A DNA stretch of 64,000 nucleotides from JACCZX01 sp963829995 (GCA_963829995.1 CAWHKW010000005.1:124001-188000), one strand, 5' to 3'; shown: positions 25,568 to 35,311, numbered from the stretch's first letter. The notes: generated by a model not told the origin, from the letters alone. Made by a program: numbers and translations.

Positions 25568-26224
25568 ATGGCGGAAAAATTCACCCATTTTGCACAGCTG
25601 GAAGCCCTGCGCGACACGCTGGCTGCTGAGGCGCGCCAACAGGAACGGCTCGCGGCTGAGGTGCGCGCGCGCGAGGTCATCGCTTTAAGAGCGGTCGACG
25701 AATTTCGTGACGCGGTCGGCGACGTGACACCGCTGAACGGCAACACCCGCGTCGAGCACAAACGCACTCCGCACCCCCCGATCGCGCACAAGCGGCGCGA
25801 GGACGATCAACTGGTGTTGGTCGCCTCGGTGTCGGACGAATTCGAAATCGACACGCTGCTGCACACCGACGACGAGTTGTCGTTTCGCCGGCCCGGCGTT
25901 GGTCCTGATGTGCTGCGCAAGCTGCGCCGCGGAGAGTGGGTGATTCAGGACGAGATCGATTTACACGGCTGCCGCACCGACGAAGCACGCGAACTGCTGG
26001 CCGACTTTCTGCGAGATGCCGGCAAGCGCGGCTTGCGTTGCATACGCGTCGTGCACGGCAAGGGTCTGGGGTCGAAAGGGCGTCAACCGGTGTTGAAGGG
26101 AAAAACGAAAGTGTGGCTCGCGCAGCGCGAAGACGTCATCGCGTTCTGCCAGGCGCGATCGACCGAAGGCGGCAGCGGCGCGCTTGTTGTGTTGCTAAAG
26201 CCGACCACTGGGAAAGTCGGCTAA
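25568..26224 (+). CDS. Smr (small MutS-related) domain protein
   Basis: 218 residues. A charged coiled N-terminal third (RQQERLAAEVRAREVIA) precedes the Smr domain: DEIDLHGCRTDEARELLADFL, RCIRVVHGKGLGSKGRQPVLK and GSGALVVLLK. The LDLHG and HGKG patterns are the hallmarks of Smr nickase/endonuclease domains, related to the end of MutS2 and to SmrA/SmrB (YdaL/YfcN). SmrB cuts mRNA at collided ribosomes; which substrate this copy uses is open. It follows trxB by 24 bases on the same strand. Confidence 0.9.
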   Translation: MAEKFTHFAQLEALRDTLAAEARQQERLAAEVRAREVIALRAVDEFRDAVGDVTPLNGNTRVEHKRTPHPPIAHKRREDDQLVLVASVSDEFEIDTLLHTDDELSFRRPGVGPDVLRKLRRGEWVIQDEIDLHGCRTDEARELLADFLRDAGKRGLRCIRVVHGKGLGSKGRQPVLKGKTKVWLAQREDVIAFCQARSTEGGSGALVVLLKPTTGKVG

Positions 26225-26241
26225 GGCCTCCCGCCCCGCCC

Positions 26242-26580
26242 TCACACCGCGGCTTCGCCCTCTTCGCCGGTCCGAATCCGAATCACCTGCTCGACCGCGC
26301 GCACGAAAATTTTTCCGTCGCCGATTTTTCCGGTGCGCGCAGCTTTCGTGACTGCTTCGATTGCGCGTTCGGTCAATGAGTCAGCCACGACCGCTTCGAC
26401 TTTGACCTTCGGCAGAAAGTCCACGACATACTCCGCGCCGCGATACAGCTCGGTGTGTCCCTTTTGACGGCCGAAGCCCTTCACTTCGGTGACCGTCAGC
26501 CCGGTGACGCCGACATCGGCCAGCGCCTCGCGCACTTCGTCGAGCTTGAACGGTTTGATAATCGCTGTGATCTGTTTCAT
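26242..26580 (-). CDS. glnB: Nitrogen regulatory protein P-II
   Basis: 112 residues, exact PII size. MKQITAIIKPFKLDEVREAL at the start, KGFGRQKGHTELYRGAEYVV with the uridylylated Tyr51 on the T loop and TGKIGDGKIFV near the end. It integrates 2-oxoglutarate and glutamine signals and controls glutamine synthetase adenylylation and NtrB. It lies downstream of nadE on the same strand, a pairing common in betaproteobacteria. The tail RTGEEGEAAV is normal for this group. Confidence 0.96.
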   Translation of the reverse strand: MKQITAIIKPFKLDEVREALADVGVTGLTVTEVKGFGRQKGHTELYRGAEYVVDFLPKVKVEAVVADSLTERAIEAVTKAARTGKIGDGKIFVRAVEQVIRIRTGEEGEAAV

Positions 26581-26624
26581 TGTCGCTTTCCGCCTCGTTT
26601 GGCCGATTCTAGAGGGTGACGCTT

Positions 26625-26781
26625 TCTTCGCGGAAACGATTGGTGATCGGATACCGCCAGTCGCGGCCCCGAGCCGAAGGCGAGCTACATAATCCTCCGG
26701 AGGATTTAGCCGCGACTCGCACGCTCATGTCGCTGCTTCTTCGCGGAAACGATTCGTAACTGGATACCGCCAGTCGCGGCC
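26625..26781 (-). repeat. Direct repeat of the nadE 3' end
   Basis: Bases 26738-26781, within the end of nadE, recur at 26625-26668 with 40 of 44 positions identical. Read on the minus strand, both encode RDWRYP(V/I)TNRFREE. The second copy is out of frame with nadE (offset 113 bases). Between the copies lies a perfect 16-base palindrome, aatcctccggaggatt. It looks like a partial tandem duplication followed by drift. Confidence 0.8.
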
Positions 26782-28357
26782 AAATCCTCTGTGGGTTACG
26801 CGAATTCCGATCGGCGATTGGCGACGCTTGTATTCGGACAAGCGAATCATGCGAACGACCTTGCGCACCATCGCCTCGTCGTGATCGGCCGCCACGATTT
26901 CGGCGATCGACCGCCCCTGCTGCATGTACAGATCGATGATCTCGTCGAGGACATCGTAGGGCGGCAATGAATCCTGGTCGGTCTGATTGGCCTTCAGCTC
27001 GGCGGTCGGTGCGCGCGTCAAGATCCGCTCCGGAATCACTGGCGCGATCGAATTCCGGTACTGGCACAGCCGGTACACAAAGGTTTTAAGAATGTCCTTG
27101 ATTACCGCGAAGCCGCCGGCGAGGTCGCCATATAAGTGTCGAGTAACCGACCGCAGTCTCGGACTTGTTGCCGGTGGTCAGCACGATCGAGCCATATTTG
27201 TTGGACAGCGCCATCAACAGCGTCCCGCGGATCCTCGCCTGCAAATTTTCTTCGGTGGTATCCCAGGACAACCCGCGAAATTCGCGCGCCAAGGTGGAAA
27301 GGTATGCGTCGAAAGCAGGCTTGATGGGCAGCACGTCGTAGCGCACGCTCATCGTCTGCGCCATTTGCTGCGCATCGTGCAGGCTCATCGGCAATGTAAA
27401 TTGCGACGGCATCATCACCGCGCGCACGCGATCCGATCCCAACGCATCGACCGCAATCGCCAAAGTCAACGCCGAGTCGACGCCGCCTGAGAGTCCGATG
27501 ATCGCGCCCGGGAAACCATTTTTTCCCAGATAGTCGCGGACGCCGAGCACCAATGCCGAGTACGCCAGCGCTTCTTCTTTCGGCTCCGCAGCAACGGGCA
27601 AGGGCTGGGGAACGCCGTCGATGAAGTCCACCAGCAGTACGCTCTCCTCGAACTGCGGAGCGCTGGCCGCCAGCTTGCCGTTGGCGTCGAGCACAAAGGA
27701 ACCGCCGTCGAAGACGAGCTCATCCTGTCCTCCCACCAGGTTGGCATACACGACCGGCATCCGATAGCGCGTGACGTTCGCGCGCAACGTGTCGAAGCGC
27801 TGCTGCTGCTTACCCAGATGGAACGGCGAGCCGTTGAGCACCAGCAATACCGCCGCGCCGGCTGATTTCGCACACTCGGGCGCGTACGGGAACCACGTGT
27901 CCTCACAGATGTTGACCCCGAACGAAGTGCCGTTGAGCTCGAACACCAGCGGGCGATTGTCCGGCGTGAAGTACCGTTGCTCGTCGAACACGTCATAGTT
28001 CGGCAGGTCGTGTTTGCAGTACGTGCCCAGCACGACTCCACCTTGCAACAGCGAGGCGGCATTGAATCGGTGGCCTTCGCGTGCGAGCGGATGGCCAACG
28101 ACGACCGTGAGATCCGGAAACTGCAGCAGCTGCGCGGTCAACGTCTGCAACGCATCGTCGCTGGCTGCGTAAAATGCGCGGCGCAGAAGCAAGTCTTCGG
28201 GGGGATAGCCGGCTAGAGACAACTCCGGCGTCAGCAGCAGGTCCGCCCCCGCTGCAGCGGCACGCGATGCCGCCTCGATGATTTTTCTGCTGTTGCCCTC
28301 GAAGTCGCCGACGGTGCAATTGAGCTGCGCAACCGCGACTTTGACTTTAGAACTCAT
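26725..28357 (-). pseudogene. nadE: NAD+ synthetase (glutamine-dependent), frameshifted
   Basis: From MSSKVKVAVAQLNCTVGDFEGN: an N-terminal nitrilase-type glutaminase (GADLLLTPELSLAGYPPED, catalytic Cys in NICEDTWFPY) and a C-terminal synthetase with the IGLSGGVDSALTLAI loop. The reading frame breaks near 27147, within the segment that should read GYSTLYGDLAGGF. One extra base pushes it into a stop at 27086. The remaining domain (VYRLCQYRNSIAPVIPERIL to RDWRYPVTNRFREE) continues intact in another frame to 26725. NadE is normally essential and both halves are well conserved, so a base-call error or a very recent mutation is likely. No slippery site for programmed shifting was seen. Confidence 0.85.
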
Positions 28358-28360
28358 CCG

Positions 28361-29485
28361 ATGAACAACCTTGCAGGTGGCGGCGATTATTGCACGCGCG
28401 TCGTCGGCGACCTGGCGACGATCGGTGAGAGCGCGTGGAATGCACTGGTCGCGGCGTCCGGACGCAGCAGCCCGTTCGTGCGATACGAGTTTCTGCATGC
28501 GCTGCACGCGACCGGATGTGCAGCACCGCGTTCGGGCTGGGAGATGCAATACCTGACGCTATGGCGCGGAGATGAACTGGCGGGTGCGGTGCCGCTGTAT
28601 CGCAAGCACCATTCTTATGGCGAGTACGTGTTCGACTGGGCCTGGGCCAGCGCGTATCAGCAGCACGGCATCGAGTACTACCCGAAGTGGCTGGCGGCAG
28701 TGCCGTTCACTCCAGTGCCCGGCCCTCGCCTGATTGCGACCAATTCGCGTACGCGCAGCCTGTTGGCTGGCGCGCTGCTATCGCTGGCGCGCGATTCCGG
28801 CTTGTCATCCTTGCACGTTCTGTTCGCGCCGTCCGATGAGATCGAGCCGCTGGCGAACGCCGGAATGCTGACGCGGCGCGCGGTGCAGTTTCACTGGTTT
28901 AACCGCGACTTTGCGTCGTTCGACGACTACCTGGCTTCGCTCGCGCAGCCGAAGCGCAAGAAAATCCGGGCGGAGAAGCGCAAGGTGTCGGCCGAAGGAG
29001 TTGCTTTCGAGCGAAAGGTCGGCAGCGACATTCGTGAAGCCGACTGGGATTTGTTCATGCGCTGTTACGCGACGACGTACGCCGCTCACTATTCGACGCC
29101 CTATCTGAACCGCCGCTTCTTTCTGCAGATTGCAAAGTCGATGCCGGACAACCTGTTGATGGTGACCGCGCTGCGCGACCGCCGACCGATCGCGGCTGCG
29201 CTGGCACTGTTCGATGACGAGCGACTTTACGGACGCTACTGGGGAGCGATCGAGTACGTCGCTTGCCTGCACTTTGAAACGAGCTACTACCAGATGATCG
29301 AATTTGCGATCGAGCGCAAGCTGAAGGTTTTCGAAGGCGGCGCGCAAGGCGAGCACAAGCTCGCGCGTGGATTCGAGCCGGTGACAACGTATTCGTCGCA
29401 CTGGCTGGCGCACCCGGCCTTCGCCGACGCGGTGGAGCGATACCTGCAACGCGAGATCCGGCGGCATCGAGGCCTACGTCGATGA
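28361..29485 (+). CDS. GNAT-like N-acyltransferase, COG3146/DUF482 family
   Basis: 374 residues. Markers of the family are SPFVRYEFLHALHATGC, EYVFDWAWASAYQQHGIEYYPKW in two parts, FTPVPGPRL, QPKRKKIRAEKRKV, CYATTYAAHYSTPYLN and the C-terminal GAQGEHKLARGFEPV. Members are predicted peptidoglycan-related or GNAT-fold acyltransferases with unknown substrate. The ATG lies only three bases from the divergent nadE ATG, which leaves no room for a normal pair of promoters. A later start or leaderless transcripts are possible. Confidence 0.88.
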   Translation: MNNLAGGGDYCTRVVGDLATIGESAWNALVAASGRSSPFVRYEFLHALHATGCAAPRSGWEMQYLTLWRGDELAGAVPLYRKHHSYGEYVFDWAWASAYQQHGIEYYPKWLAAVPFTPVPGPRLIATNSRTRSLLAGALLSLARDSGLSSLHVLFAPSDEIEPLANAGMLTRRAVQFHWFNRDFASFDDYLASLAQPKRKKIRAEKRKVSAEGVAFERKVGSDIREADWDLFMRCYATTYAAHYSTPYLNRRFFLQIAKSMPDNLLMVTALRDRRPIAAALALFDDERLYGRYWGAIEYVACLHFETSYYQMIEFAIERKLKVFEGGAQGEHKLARGFEPVTTYSSHWLAHPAFADAVERYLQREIRRHRGLRR

Positions 29486-29527
29486 ATTGAATGAGCGCAG
29501 CGCGCTGCGCACGCCGTCAAGGGTCGA

Positions 29528-30412
29528 ATGAGTCCGACGCATCTCGCCGCCGCTCTGCTAATGGTGACGATTTGGGGGTTTAACTTCATCGTTATCCGTT
29601 GGGGGCTGAACGACGTGCCGCCTTTGACGCTGACGTTTCTTCGTTTCGCTTTGGCTGCGTTTCCGGCGGTTTTGTTTGTACGACGGCCGCAGCCGTCATG
29701 GCGCCTGGTAACCGGTTACGGCTTGTTTGCGTTTACCCTGCAATTTGGGCTGTTGTTCGGCGGAATGCAGGCCGGCATGCCGACCGGCCTCACGTCGCTG
29801 GTCATTCAGGTGCAGGCGTTCTTCACGATCGGTCTGGTCGCCCTGCTGACACACGAACGCGCGAAGCCGGTCCAACTGCTGGGTGCCACGATCGCCGGTG
29901 CCGGCCTCGTGCTCGTCGCGTTTCACTTGCCGCCGTCAACCCTTCTCGGATTCTTTCTCGTTGTCGCAGCGGCAGCCTCGTGGGCGTTCGCGAACGTGAT
30001 CGTCAAGCGCATTCATAGCGAACAGCCGCTGGCCGTCGTCGTGTGGGCAAGCGCTGCGGCCTCGATCATGATGCTGCCCGTTGCGCTTGTGCTTGAGGGT
30101 CCGGCCACGATGTGGGATGCGGTCATCGCGATGGACGGGCTGGCGTGGCTCGGGCTGGCGTTTCAGGCGTGGCCCACCACGCTGCTCGCGTTCGGCATCT
30201 GGGCGTGGCTGCTGCGCAAGCACCCCGCAGCGCTGATTGCGCCGTTCACGCTGTTGGTACCGATCGTTGCAATGAGCCTCGCAGTGTGGCTGCTCGGCGA
30301 AGAAATTACGTGGTGGAAGCTAGCGGCGATCGCGTTGGTGCTGAGTGGGCTTGCGATGAACGTCATTGCGTCGCGAGCGCGCCGCGACGAGGTGATTACG
30401 CCCCCTGCTTGA
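29528..30412 (+). CDS. EamA-family (DMT superfamily) metabolite exporter
   Basis: 294 residues with ten predicted membrane helices in two EamA repeats: an N-terminal ALLMVTIWGFNFIVIRWGL and, in the second half, AASWAFANVIVKRI. The end has VPIVAMSLAVWLLGEEITWW and VLSGLAMNVI, typical of EamA. E. coli EamA (YdeD) exports cysteine and O-acetylserine; the substrate here is unknown. It follows the acyltransferase gene by 42 bases. Its last 17 bases overlap, tail to tail, the end of ppa. Confidence 0.92.
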   Translation: MSPTHLAAALLMVTIWGFNFIVIRWGLNDVPPLTLTFLRFALAAFPAVLFVRRPQPSWRLVTGYGLFAFTLQFGLLFGGMQAGMPTGLTSLVIQVQAFFTIGLVALLTHERAKPVQLLGATIAGAGLVLVAFHLPPSTLLGFFLVVAAAASWAFANVIVKRIHSEQPLAVVVWASAAASIMMLPVALVLEGPATMWDAVIAMDGLAWLGLAFQAWPTTLLAFGIWAWLLRKHPAALIAPFTLLVPIVAMSLAVWLLGEEITWWKLAAIALVLSGLAMNVIASRARRDEVITPPA

Positions 30413-30941
30413 GGCGGCGCTCGTACGCCTCAACGGCGTTGAGTATGTCTTTCCGCGCGGACTCCGGGCCTTCCCATCCGATGACCTTGACCCACTTGCC
30501 GGGCTCCAGATCCTTGTAGTGCTCGAAGAAGTGCTGAATCTGCGCCAGCCGCTCGGGTGCAATGTCGGACCACTTCAGCCAGTGCCGGTACCACGGGAGG
30601 ATCTTGTCGATCGGCACTGCCAGCAGCTTCGAATCGCCACCCGCTTCATCTTCCATCTTCAGCACGCCCAACGGACGGCAACGCACCACAACGCCGGGCT
30701 GCAACGCAAACGGCGTGATCACGAGCACATCAAGCGGGTCACCGTCGTCGGCGAGCGACTTCGGAACATAGCCGTAGTTGCACGGATAGTGCATCGACGT
30801 GGCGATGAAGCGGTCAACGAACAGCGCGCCGGTGTCCTTGTCGACCTCGTACTTGATCGGATCGGCGTGCGCCGGGATTTCGATGATGACATTGAAATCA
30901 TCCGGAATGTCGCGGCCGGCAGGGACAGCATCGAGTCTCAT
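30396..30941 (-). CDS. ppa: Inorganic pyrophosphatase (family I)
   Basis: 181 residues. The signature DDGDPLDVLVI with three metal-binding aspartates is intact, with upstream IEIPAHADPIKYEVDKDTG, YPCNYGYVPKSL and downstream KWVKVIGWEGPESARKDI. It hydrolyses pyrophosphate and drives biosynthetic reactions, including those of acetyl-CoA synthetase and NAD synthetase encoded nearby. Cytosolic hexamer by family. A 17-base convergent overlap with the EamA gene is seen. Confidence 0.97.
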   Translation of the reverse strand: MRLDAVPAGRDIPDDFNVIIEIPAHADPIKYEVDKDTGALFVDRFIATSMHYPCNYGYVPKSLADDGDPLDVLVITPFALQPGVVVRCRPLGVLKMEDEAGGDSKLLAVPIDKILPWYRHWLKWSDIAPERLAQIQHFFEHYKDLEPGKWVKVIGWEGPESARKDILNAVEAYERRLKQGA

Positions 30942-30996
30942 GCGGCGATTTTAGTGTCCGGGTAATAATCCAAGCTCATCCAGTCGGGAGAACGCG

Positions 30997-32463
30997 ATGG
31001 ACGGCAACACCGCCGCCGGTTCGCATCACTTTATCGGCAATCGATGGGTTGCGTCGTCGACTGGCCAAACGATCGACGTGATCGATCCCTCCGATGGCAT
31101 GCCGTTCGCAAAGATCGCGCGCGGCAATGCTGCAGATATTGATGCCGCCGTGTTCGCAGCGCGGAGCGCACTCGGCGAATTCTTCGACGGCGCCTGGGGA
31201 CGCATGACGGCGACCGAGCGCGGCCGCCTGCTGATGAAATTGTCGTACGCAATAGCCGACCATCACGAAGAGTTGGCACGGCTTGAATCGCGCACCACGG
31301 GCAAGCCGCTGAAGCAAGGGCGAGCCGATGCAACTGCACTCGCGCGCTACTTCGAGTACTACGCCGGAGCAGCCGACAAGCTGCACGGCGAAACGATTCC
31401 GTATCAAACCGGCATGACGGTGCTGACGCTGCGCGAGCCGCACGGTGTCACCGGCCACATCGTGCCGTGGAACTATCCAATGCAGATTTTCGGCCGCAGT
31501 GTCGGCGCCGCGTTGGCGGCGGGCAACGCGTGCGTCGTCAAACCCGCCGAGGACGCATGCCTCTCGGTGATGCGCGTCGCTGTCCTTGCTGCCGAGGTCG
31601 GGTTTCCTGCGGGGGCGTTGAACGTTGTCACCGGTTTCGGCGCCGAAGCGGGTGCCGCGCTGGCTCAGCATCGCGGGATCGATCACATTTCATTCACGGG
31701 GTCGCCGGTCACCGGCACAGCGGTCGCGCAGGCGGCCGCCAAACACCATTGCCCAGTCACGCTGGAACTCGGCGGCAAGTCGCCGCAGATCGTCTTCGCC
31801 GACGCAAACTTGGACGACGTGCTGCCGGTCGTGTTGAACGCGATCGTTCAGAACGCCGGGCAAACGTGCTCGGCGGGCAGCCGTTTGTTGATCGAAAGAC
31901 CGATTTACGAAGAACTCGTTGCACGCGTCGGCGGCGCGATGTCGCAATTGAAAGTGGGTCCGGCACTCGACGACCTGGATGCGGGACCATTGATCCGCCA
32001 CAGCCAGCTGCAGCGGGTGTGGGACTTTTTAAGCCGCGCACAACACGACAACGTTCCAATCGCGGCGCAAGGCAGCGTTGTCGACAGTGCGCCACAAAGC
32101 GGCTATTACCAGGCGCCGACGCTGCTGCGCGACGTTCCATCGAATCACGTCCTGGCGCAGGAGGAAATCTTCGGACCGGTGCTCGCGGCGATCGTCTTCG
32201 ATTCCGAACACGAAATGCTGTCGATCGCCAACGGCACGATGTACGGGCTGGTCGCCGGTGTATGGACACACGATGGCGCGCGCCAGATGCGAGTCGCGCG
32301 CAAGCTGCGCTGCGGCCAAGTGTTCATCAACAACTACGGTGCGGGTGGCGGTATCGAGTTGCCGTTCGGCGGCGTGAAATCAAGCGGCTACGGGCGCGAG
32401 AAAGGATTCGAGGCGCTGCTTGGATTCACGACGCTCAAAACCATAGCGATCAAGCACGGGTAG
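30997..32463 (+). CDS. NAD(P)-dependent aldehyde dehydrogenase
   Basis: 488 residues with all ALDH landmarks: PWNYPMQIFGRSVGAALAAG, HISFTGSPVTGTAVA, the general base Glu in LELGGKSPQIVFADANLDD, the nucleophilic Cys in NAGQTCSAGSRLLI and GPVLAAIVFDSEHEMLSIANG near the end. The closest types are betaine/gamma-aminobutyraldehyde-like dehydrogenases; the substrate is not decidable. It runs straight into a TRAP carrier operon (three bases to dctQ), suggesting that the imported acid's pathway involves this aldehyde. Confidence 0.92.
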   Translation: MDGNTAAGSHHFIGNRWVASSTGQTIDVIDPSDGMPFAKIARGNAADIDAAVFAARSALGEFFDGAWGRMTATERGRLLMKLSYAIADHHEELARLESRTTGKPLKQGRADATALARYFEYYAGAADKLHGETIPYQTGMTVLTLREPHGVTGHIVPWNYPMQIFGRSVGAALAAGNACVVKPAEDACLSVMRVAVLAAEVGFPAGALNVVTGFGAEAGAALAQHRGIDHISFTGSPVTGTAVAQAAAKHHCPVTLELGGKSPQIVFADANLDDVLPVVLNAIVQNAGQTCSAGSRLLIERPIYEELVARVGGAMSQLKVGPALDDLDAGPLIRHSQLQRVWDFLSRAQHDNVPIAAQGSVVDSAPQSGYYQAPTLLRDVPSNHVLAQEEIFGPVLAAIVFDSEHEMLSIANGTMYGLVAGVWTHDGARQMRVARKLRCGQVFINNYGAGGGIELPFGGVKSSGYGREKGFEALLGFTTLKTIAIKHG

Positions 32464-32465
32464 GC

Positions 32466-32980
32466 ATGCTGGCTGTGCTTGAGCGCCGGTTCGTACAAGC
32501 CAATCGCGCGCTGCTGATCGTGTTGTTGACGGTGACGGTGGTCGTCACGTTCGTCAATGTCTTTCTGCGCTATGCCGGCGAGTCGTCATTTCTGTGGGGA
32601 GAAGAAGTCGGGCGTCATCTGATGATCTGGCTGGCGTTTATCGCGGCGGGCTGGCGCTCCGCAACGGCGCGCATATCGGCGTCGATTCGCTCGAGCGCTC
32701 TCTGCCTCTGCGCGCGGCGCGCGTTGTGCGGGCAGCGATCGCGCTGATTCTGCTGGTGCTGTTTGTTGCGCTGATGATCGAAGGCATCGACTACGCGTGG
32801 CGCACGCGATTTCAAGCATCCGCCGCGTTGCAGATTTCTATGGCGTGGGTCTACGCCGGCATGCCAATCGGCTGTCTGCTGATGTTGGCGCATCTCGGAT
32901 TCGTCGCGCGCCGCTACGTACTTGGCGAGTCGATTGAACCCGAAGACGGCGTGGACCGAGAACTTGCGTCCGCCCTGTAG
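32466..32980 (+). pseudogene. TRAP transporter small permease (DctQ type), frameshifted
   Basis: Begins three bases after the aldehyde dehydrogenase stop. N-terminal segment RALLIVLLTVTVVVTFVNVFLRY and SSFLWGEEVGRHLMIWLAFIAAG are classical DctQ. The frame breaks near 32650, where one base is missing; in the next frame it continues as LALRNGAHIGVDSLERSL and GMPIGCLLMLAHLGFVARRY to the stop at 32980. With one base restored it would be about 171 residues with four helices. The codons on both sides are well conserved. Confidence 0.85.
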
Positions 32981-33008
32981 TGACCTATAACAGCCGCGGC
33001 GCCATCTG

Positions 33009-34277
33009 ATGGCCTGGACGCTATTTATAAGCGCCGCCGTGTTGCTCGCGCTCGGCGTGCCTGTCGCGTTTTCGCTTGCCGCCGCTGCACTACTGGCGGT
33101 CGCACTCGACGACCGCTACACCGCGATCGTCGTGCTGAAAGAAATTTCACCGGCATCGACAGTTTTCCGCTGCTCGCCGTGCCGTTCTTTATCCTTGCGG
33201 CCGCATTGATGACTGGCGGCAAGCTGACCGAAGTGTTGCTGCGCTTTGCATCGCAGTTCGTCGGCCACCGGCGCGGCGGGCTCGGTCATGCGAACGTGCT
33301 GTCGCTGACGTTCTTCTCGGGCATCAGCGGATCGGCGCTGGCCGACGCGGCGGGGCCCGGTTCGATGATGATCAAGATGATGGACAAGGCGGGTTATTCG
33401 AAAGCGTATGCCGCCGCGTTGACGGCATCCACGGCGATCGTCGGCCCGATCATTCCGCCTTCGATCATCATGATCATCTACGCGTTGCAGGACGAGCGGG
33501 TGTCGGCCGGCGCGCTGTTCATGGCGGGCTTGGTGCCGGGGCTGCTGATCGCGGTCGCGATGATGATCGTCAACCAGATCATCTCGACGCGGCGCCACTA
33601 CCGGGCCGCCGTGCTGCGGCCGTCCGCGCGCGAGATGGTGCGGAACACAGTCAATGCGATTCCCGCTTTGCTGTTGCCGGTGATCATCCTGGGGGGCATC
33701 CGCGCGGGCATTTTCACGCCGACCGAGGCGTCGGTGGTAGCGGTGGTCTATGCGCTCCTATGCGGTGCGTTTGTCTATCAGTCGTGCACTGGAGAAACGT
33801 GCCGGCGATTCTGTCGCGCTCTGCCATTCTGACGGCTTCCGTACTATTGATAGTGGCCGCCAGCGCAGCGTTCGCGTGGGTGTTGACCATCGAAAACGTA
33901 CCGAATCGCTGGCAGCAGGATCAGTGCTCGAGTCAGCCCGCTGGCGTTGCTCTGCTGATCAGTGCTGTGCTGACTTCGGCATTTTTATCGAACCGCTGCC
34001 TGGAGTGATGGTGCTGGTACCGATCCTCGCTCCGGTCGCGCACGCCGCCGGCATCGATCCGGTGCATTTCGCGATGAACGTCATTTACAAATTACGTTCG
34101 GGATGTCACGACTCCTTTCGGCTGGCTGCTCGGTGACGCCGAAGTTCAAAGTGCCGATCGGCACTATTGCGGAGCTGGCCCATTTTTGCGCCATTTGTTC
34201 GTCCTGCTGGTCGTGATGTTCGTGCTCGCTCTAGCTAGTGGCTGCCGTACTCGAGCGGCTTGGCGAAGCCGCTGTGA
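33009..34277 (+). pseudogene. TRAP transporter large permease (DctM type), multiply frameshifted
   Basis: DctM landmarks occur in order but in changing frames: LALGVPVAFSLAAAALLAVAL, FFILAAALMTGGKL, SLTFFSGISGSALADAAGPG, STAIVGPIIPPSIIMI, GIFTPTEASVVAVVY and IFIEPLPGVMVLVPILAP. Breaks fall near 33148, 33781 and 33970, with several more small indels between 34080 and 34240. The likely end is the TGA at 34275-34277. It would have been about 425 residues with twelve helices. The last 350 bases hold so many indels that either decay or a badly read stretch is required. Confidence 0.8.
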
Positions 34278-34409
34278 ACGACGGGCTCGCCGCATCGCCG
34301 CAACGCGCCGTCGCTGTCGGCTATGAAGAATGCCGCATACGAGATGGCACTTTAATTACTCATCGCAGACCCTAGTGTTGTCGCGGCGCTCGCGCTGCTC
34401 GGCCAGGCG

Positions 34410-34676
34410 ATGGTCGGCGCATTCAATTGGGCCAAGCGGCGCGACAATCTACTGTATCGATTGTTCGAGTTGATCGCGCTGCCGGTTGTCAAGCTGGTGC
34501 GCCTTATTTCACCGAAGGTCGTTTTGGACCGTCACGTCCCGATCGCTGCTTTTGCGTTGCTCTTGGTCGTCTATTTTTGGTTGGGGTTTGAGCACCGAGA
34601 ATCGTGCAAGGCGCAGCTAAGTCAAGCAGGGTGCGAAAAGTGGGCAGAGGCGTGGAGCCAGCAGCCACCGCAGTGA
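34410..34676 (+). CDS. Small membrane protein (88 aa), unknown
   Basis: 88 residues: an amphipathic N-terminus (VGAFNWAKRRDNLLYRLFEL), LIALPVVKLVRLISPKVVL and one clear membrane helix (IAAFALLLVVYFWLGF), then a short Cys-containing tail (ESCKAQLSQAGCEKW). The frame stays open 54 bases upstream and would add DPSVVAALALLGQA, so the original start may have been lost to an indel. The 130 bases before it (from 34278) hold nothing else that I can support. Its stop overlaps a GTG of the TPR gene. Confidence 0.5.
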   Translation: MVGAFNWAKRRDNLLYRLFELIALPVVKLVRLISPKVVLDRHVPIAAFALLLVVYFWLGFEHRESCKAQLSQAGCEKWAEAWSQQPPQ

Positions 34677-35311
34677 GCGCTCTCAAGCGTCTGGCCATCA
34701 GATGGTGGTTCAAGCGCCGGGCGAACTTCGCCCTAATGATGAATCGCACGCCGGAAGCCATGCGTTTACCGCGCGACTTATTGCGCTTGCCGCCGCACGA
34801 TCTGTGCGCGCGCCGCTCTGGGGAACTGTACGCGGACCAACGATTCCTCGGCCGCCGTGCGTGAGTTCGAACATTGGTTGAAATTGATCCGCTTGCAGCG
34901 GATACCTGGTTCAATCTGGGATTTCTGCACGACAAAAGGGAAGAGCTTGGCGATGCCGAGCGCTGCTTTCGCGGAGCCGTCGAGCTAAAGCCGTCGCTCG
35001 ACCGCGCGTGGTACGGGCTCGGGTTAGTACTGATCCGAGACGGCCGGCTCAACGAAGCCATCGTGGCGTTCACCCGTAACATCAAGCTGCAGCCGTTCAG
35101 TCCCTACGGCTATTACCAGCTCGGAATGACGTATCACCACTTGGGCCGTAGCATCGATGCATGGAAGATGTACGAACAGCTGGCGGAGTTCGAACCGAAG
35201 TTTTCCGCCACGTTGAAGCGCGATCTGCAGCGGACGGCGCCGCGCGCCGTTACGCCTCAGCGCGATGAACATTCAGTTTCGAAGCAGGTTACGACCGTCG
35301 AGGCCGTGTAA
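34673..35311 (+). pseudogene. Tetratricopeptide-repeat protein, frameshifted
   Basis: A GTG start overlaps the stop of the small membrane gene (GTGA). The N-terminal WWFKRRANFALMMNRTPEA and DLCARRSGELYADQRFLG are TPR-like, then a stop at 34862-34864 interrupts. From 34874 the same frame resumes with VEIDPLAADTWFNLGFLHDK, AERCFRGAVELKPSLDRAWY and further repeats to 35311. About five TPR units are present. Two closely spaced, compensating indels (near 34850 and 34873) explain the break. It stands upstream of the DUF4212/symporter pair. A role in protein assembly is inferred only from the repeat type. Confidence 0.7.

Noticed and set aside
27130..27160. Programmed ribosomal frameshift in nadE
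   Set aside because: No slippery heptamer, downstream pseudoknot or internal Shine-Dalgarno was seen, and nadE is not known to use one; an indel explains it.
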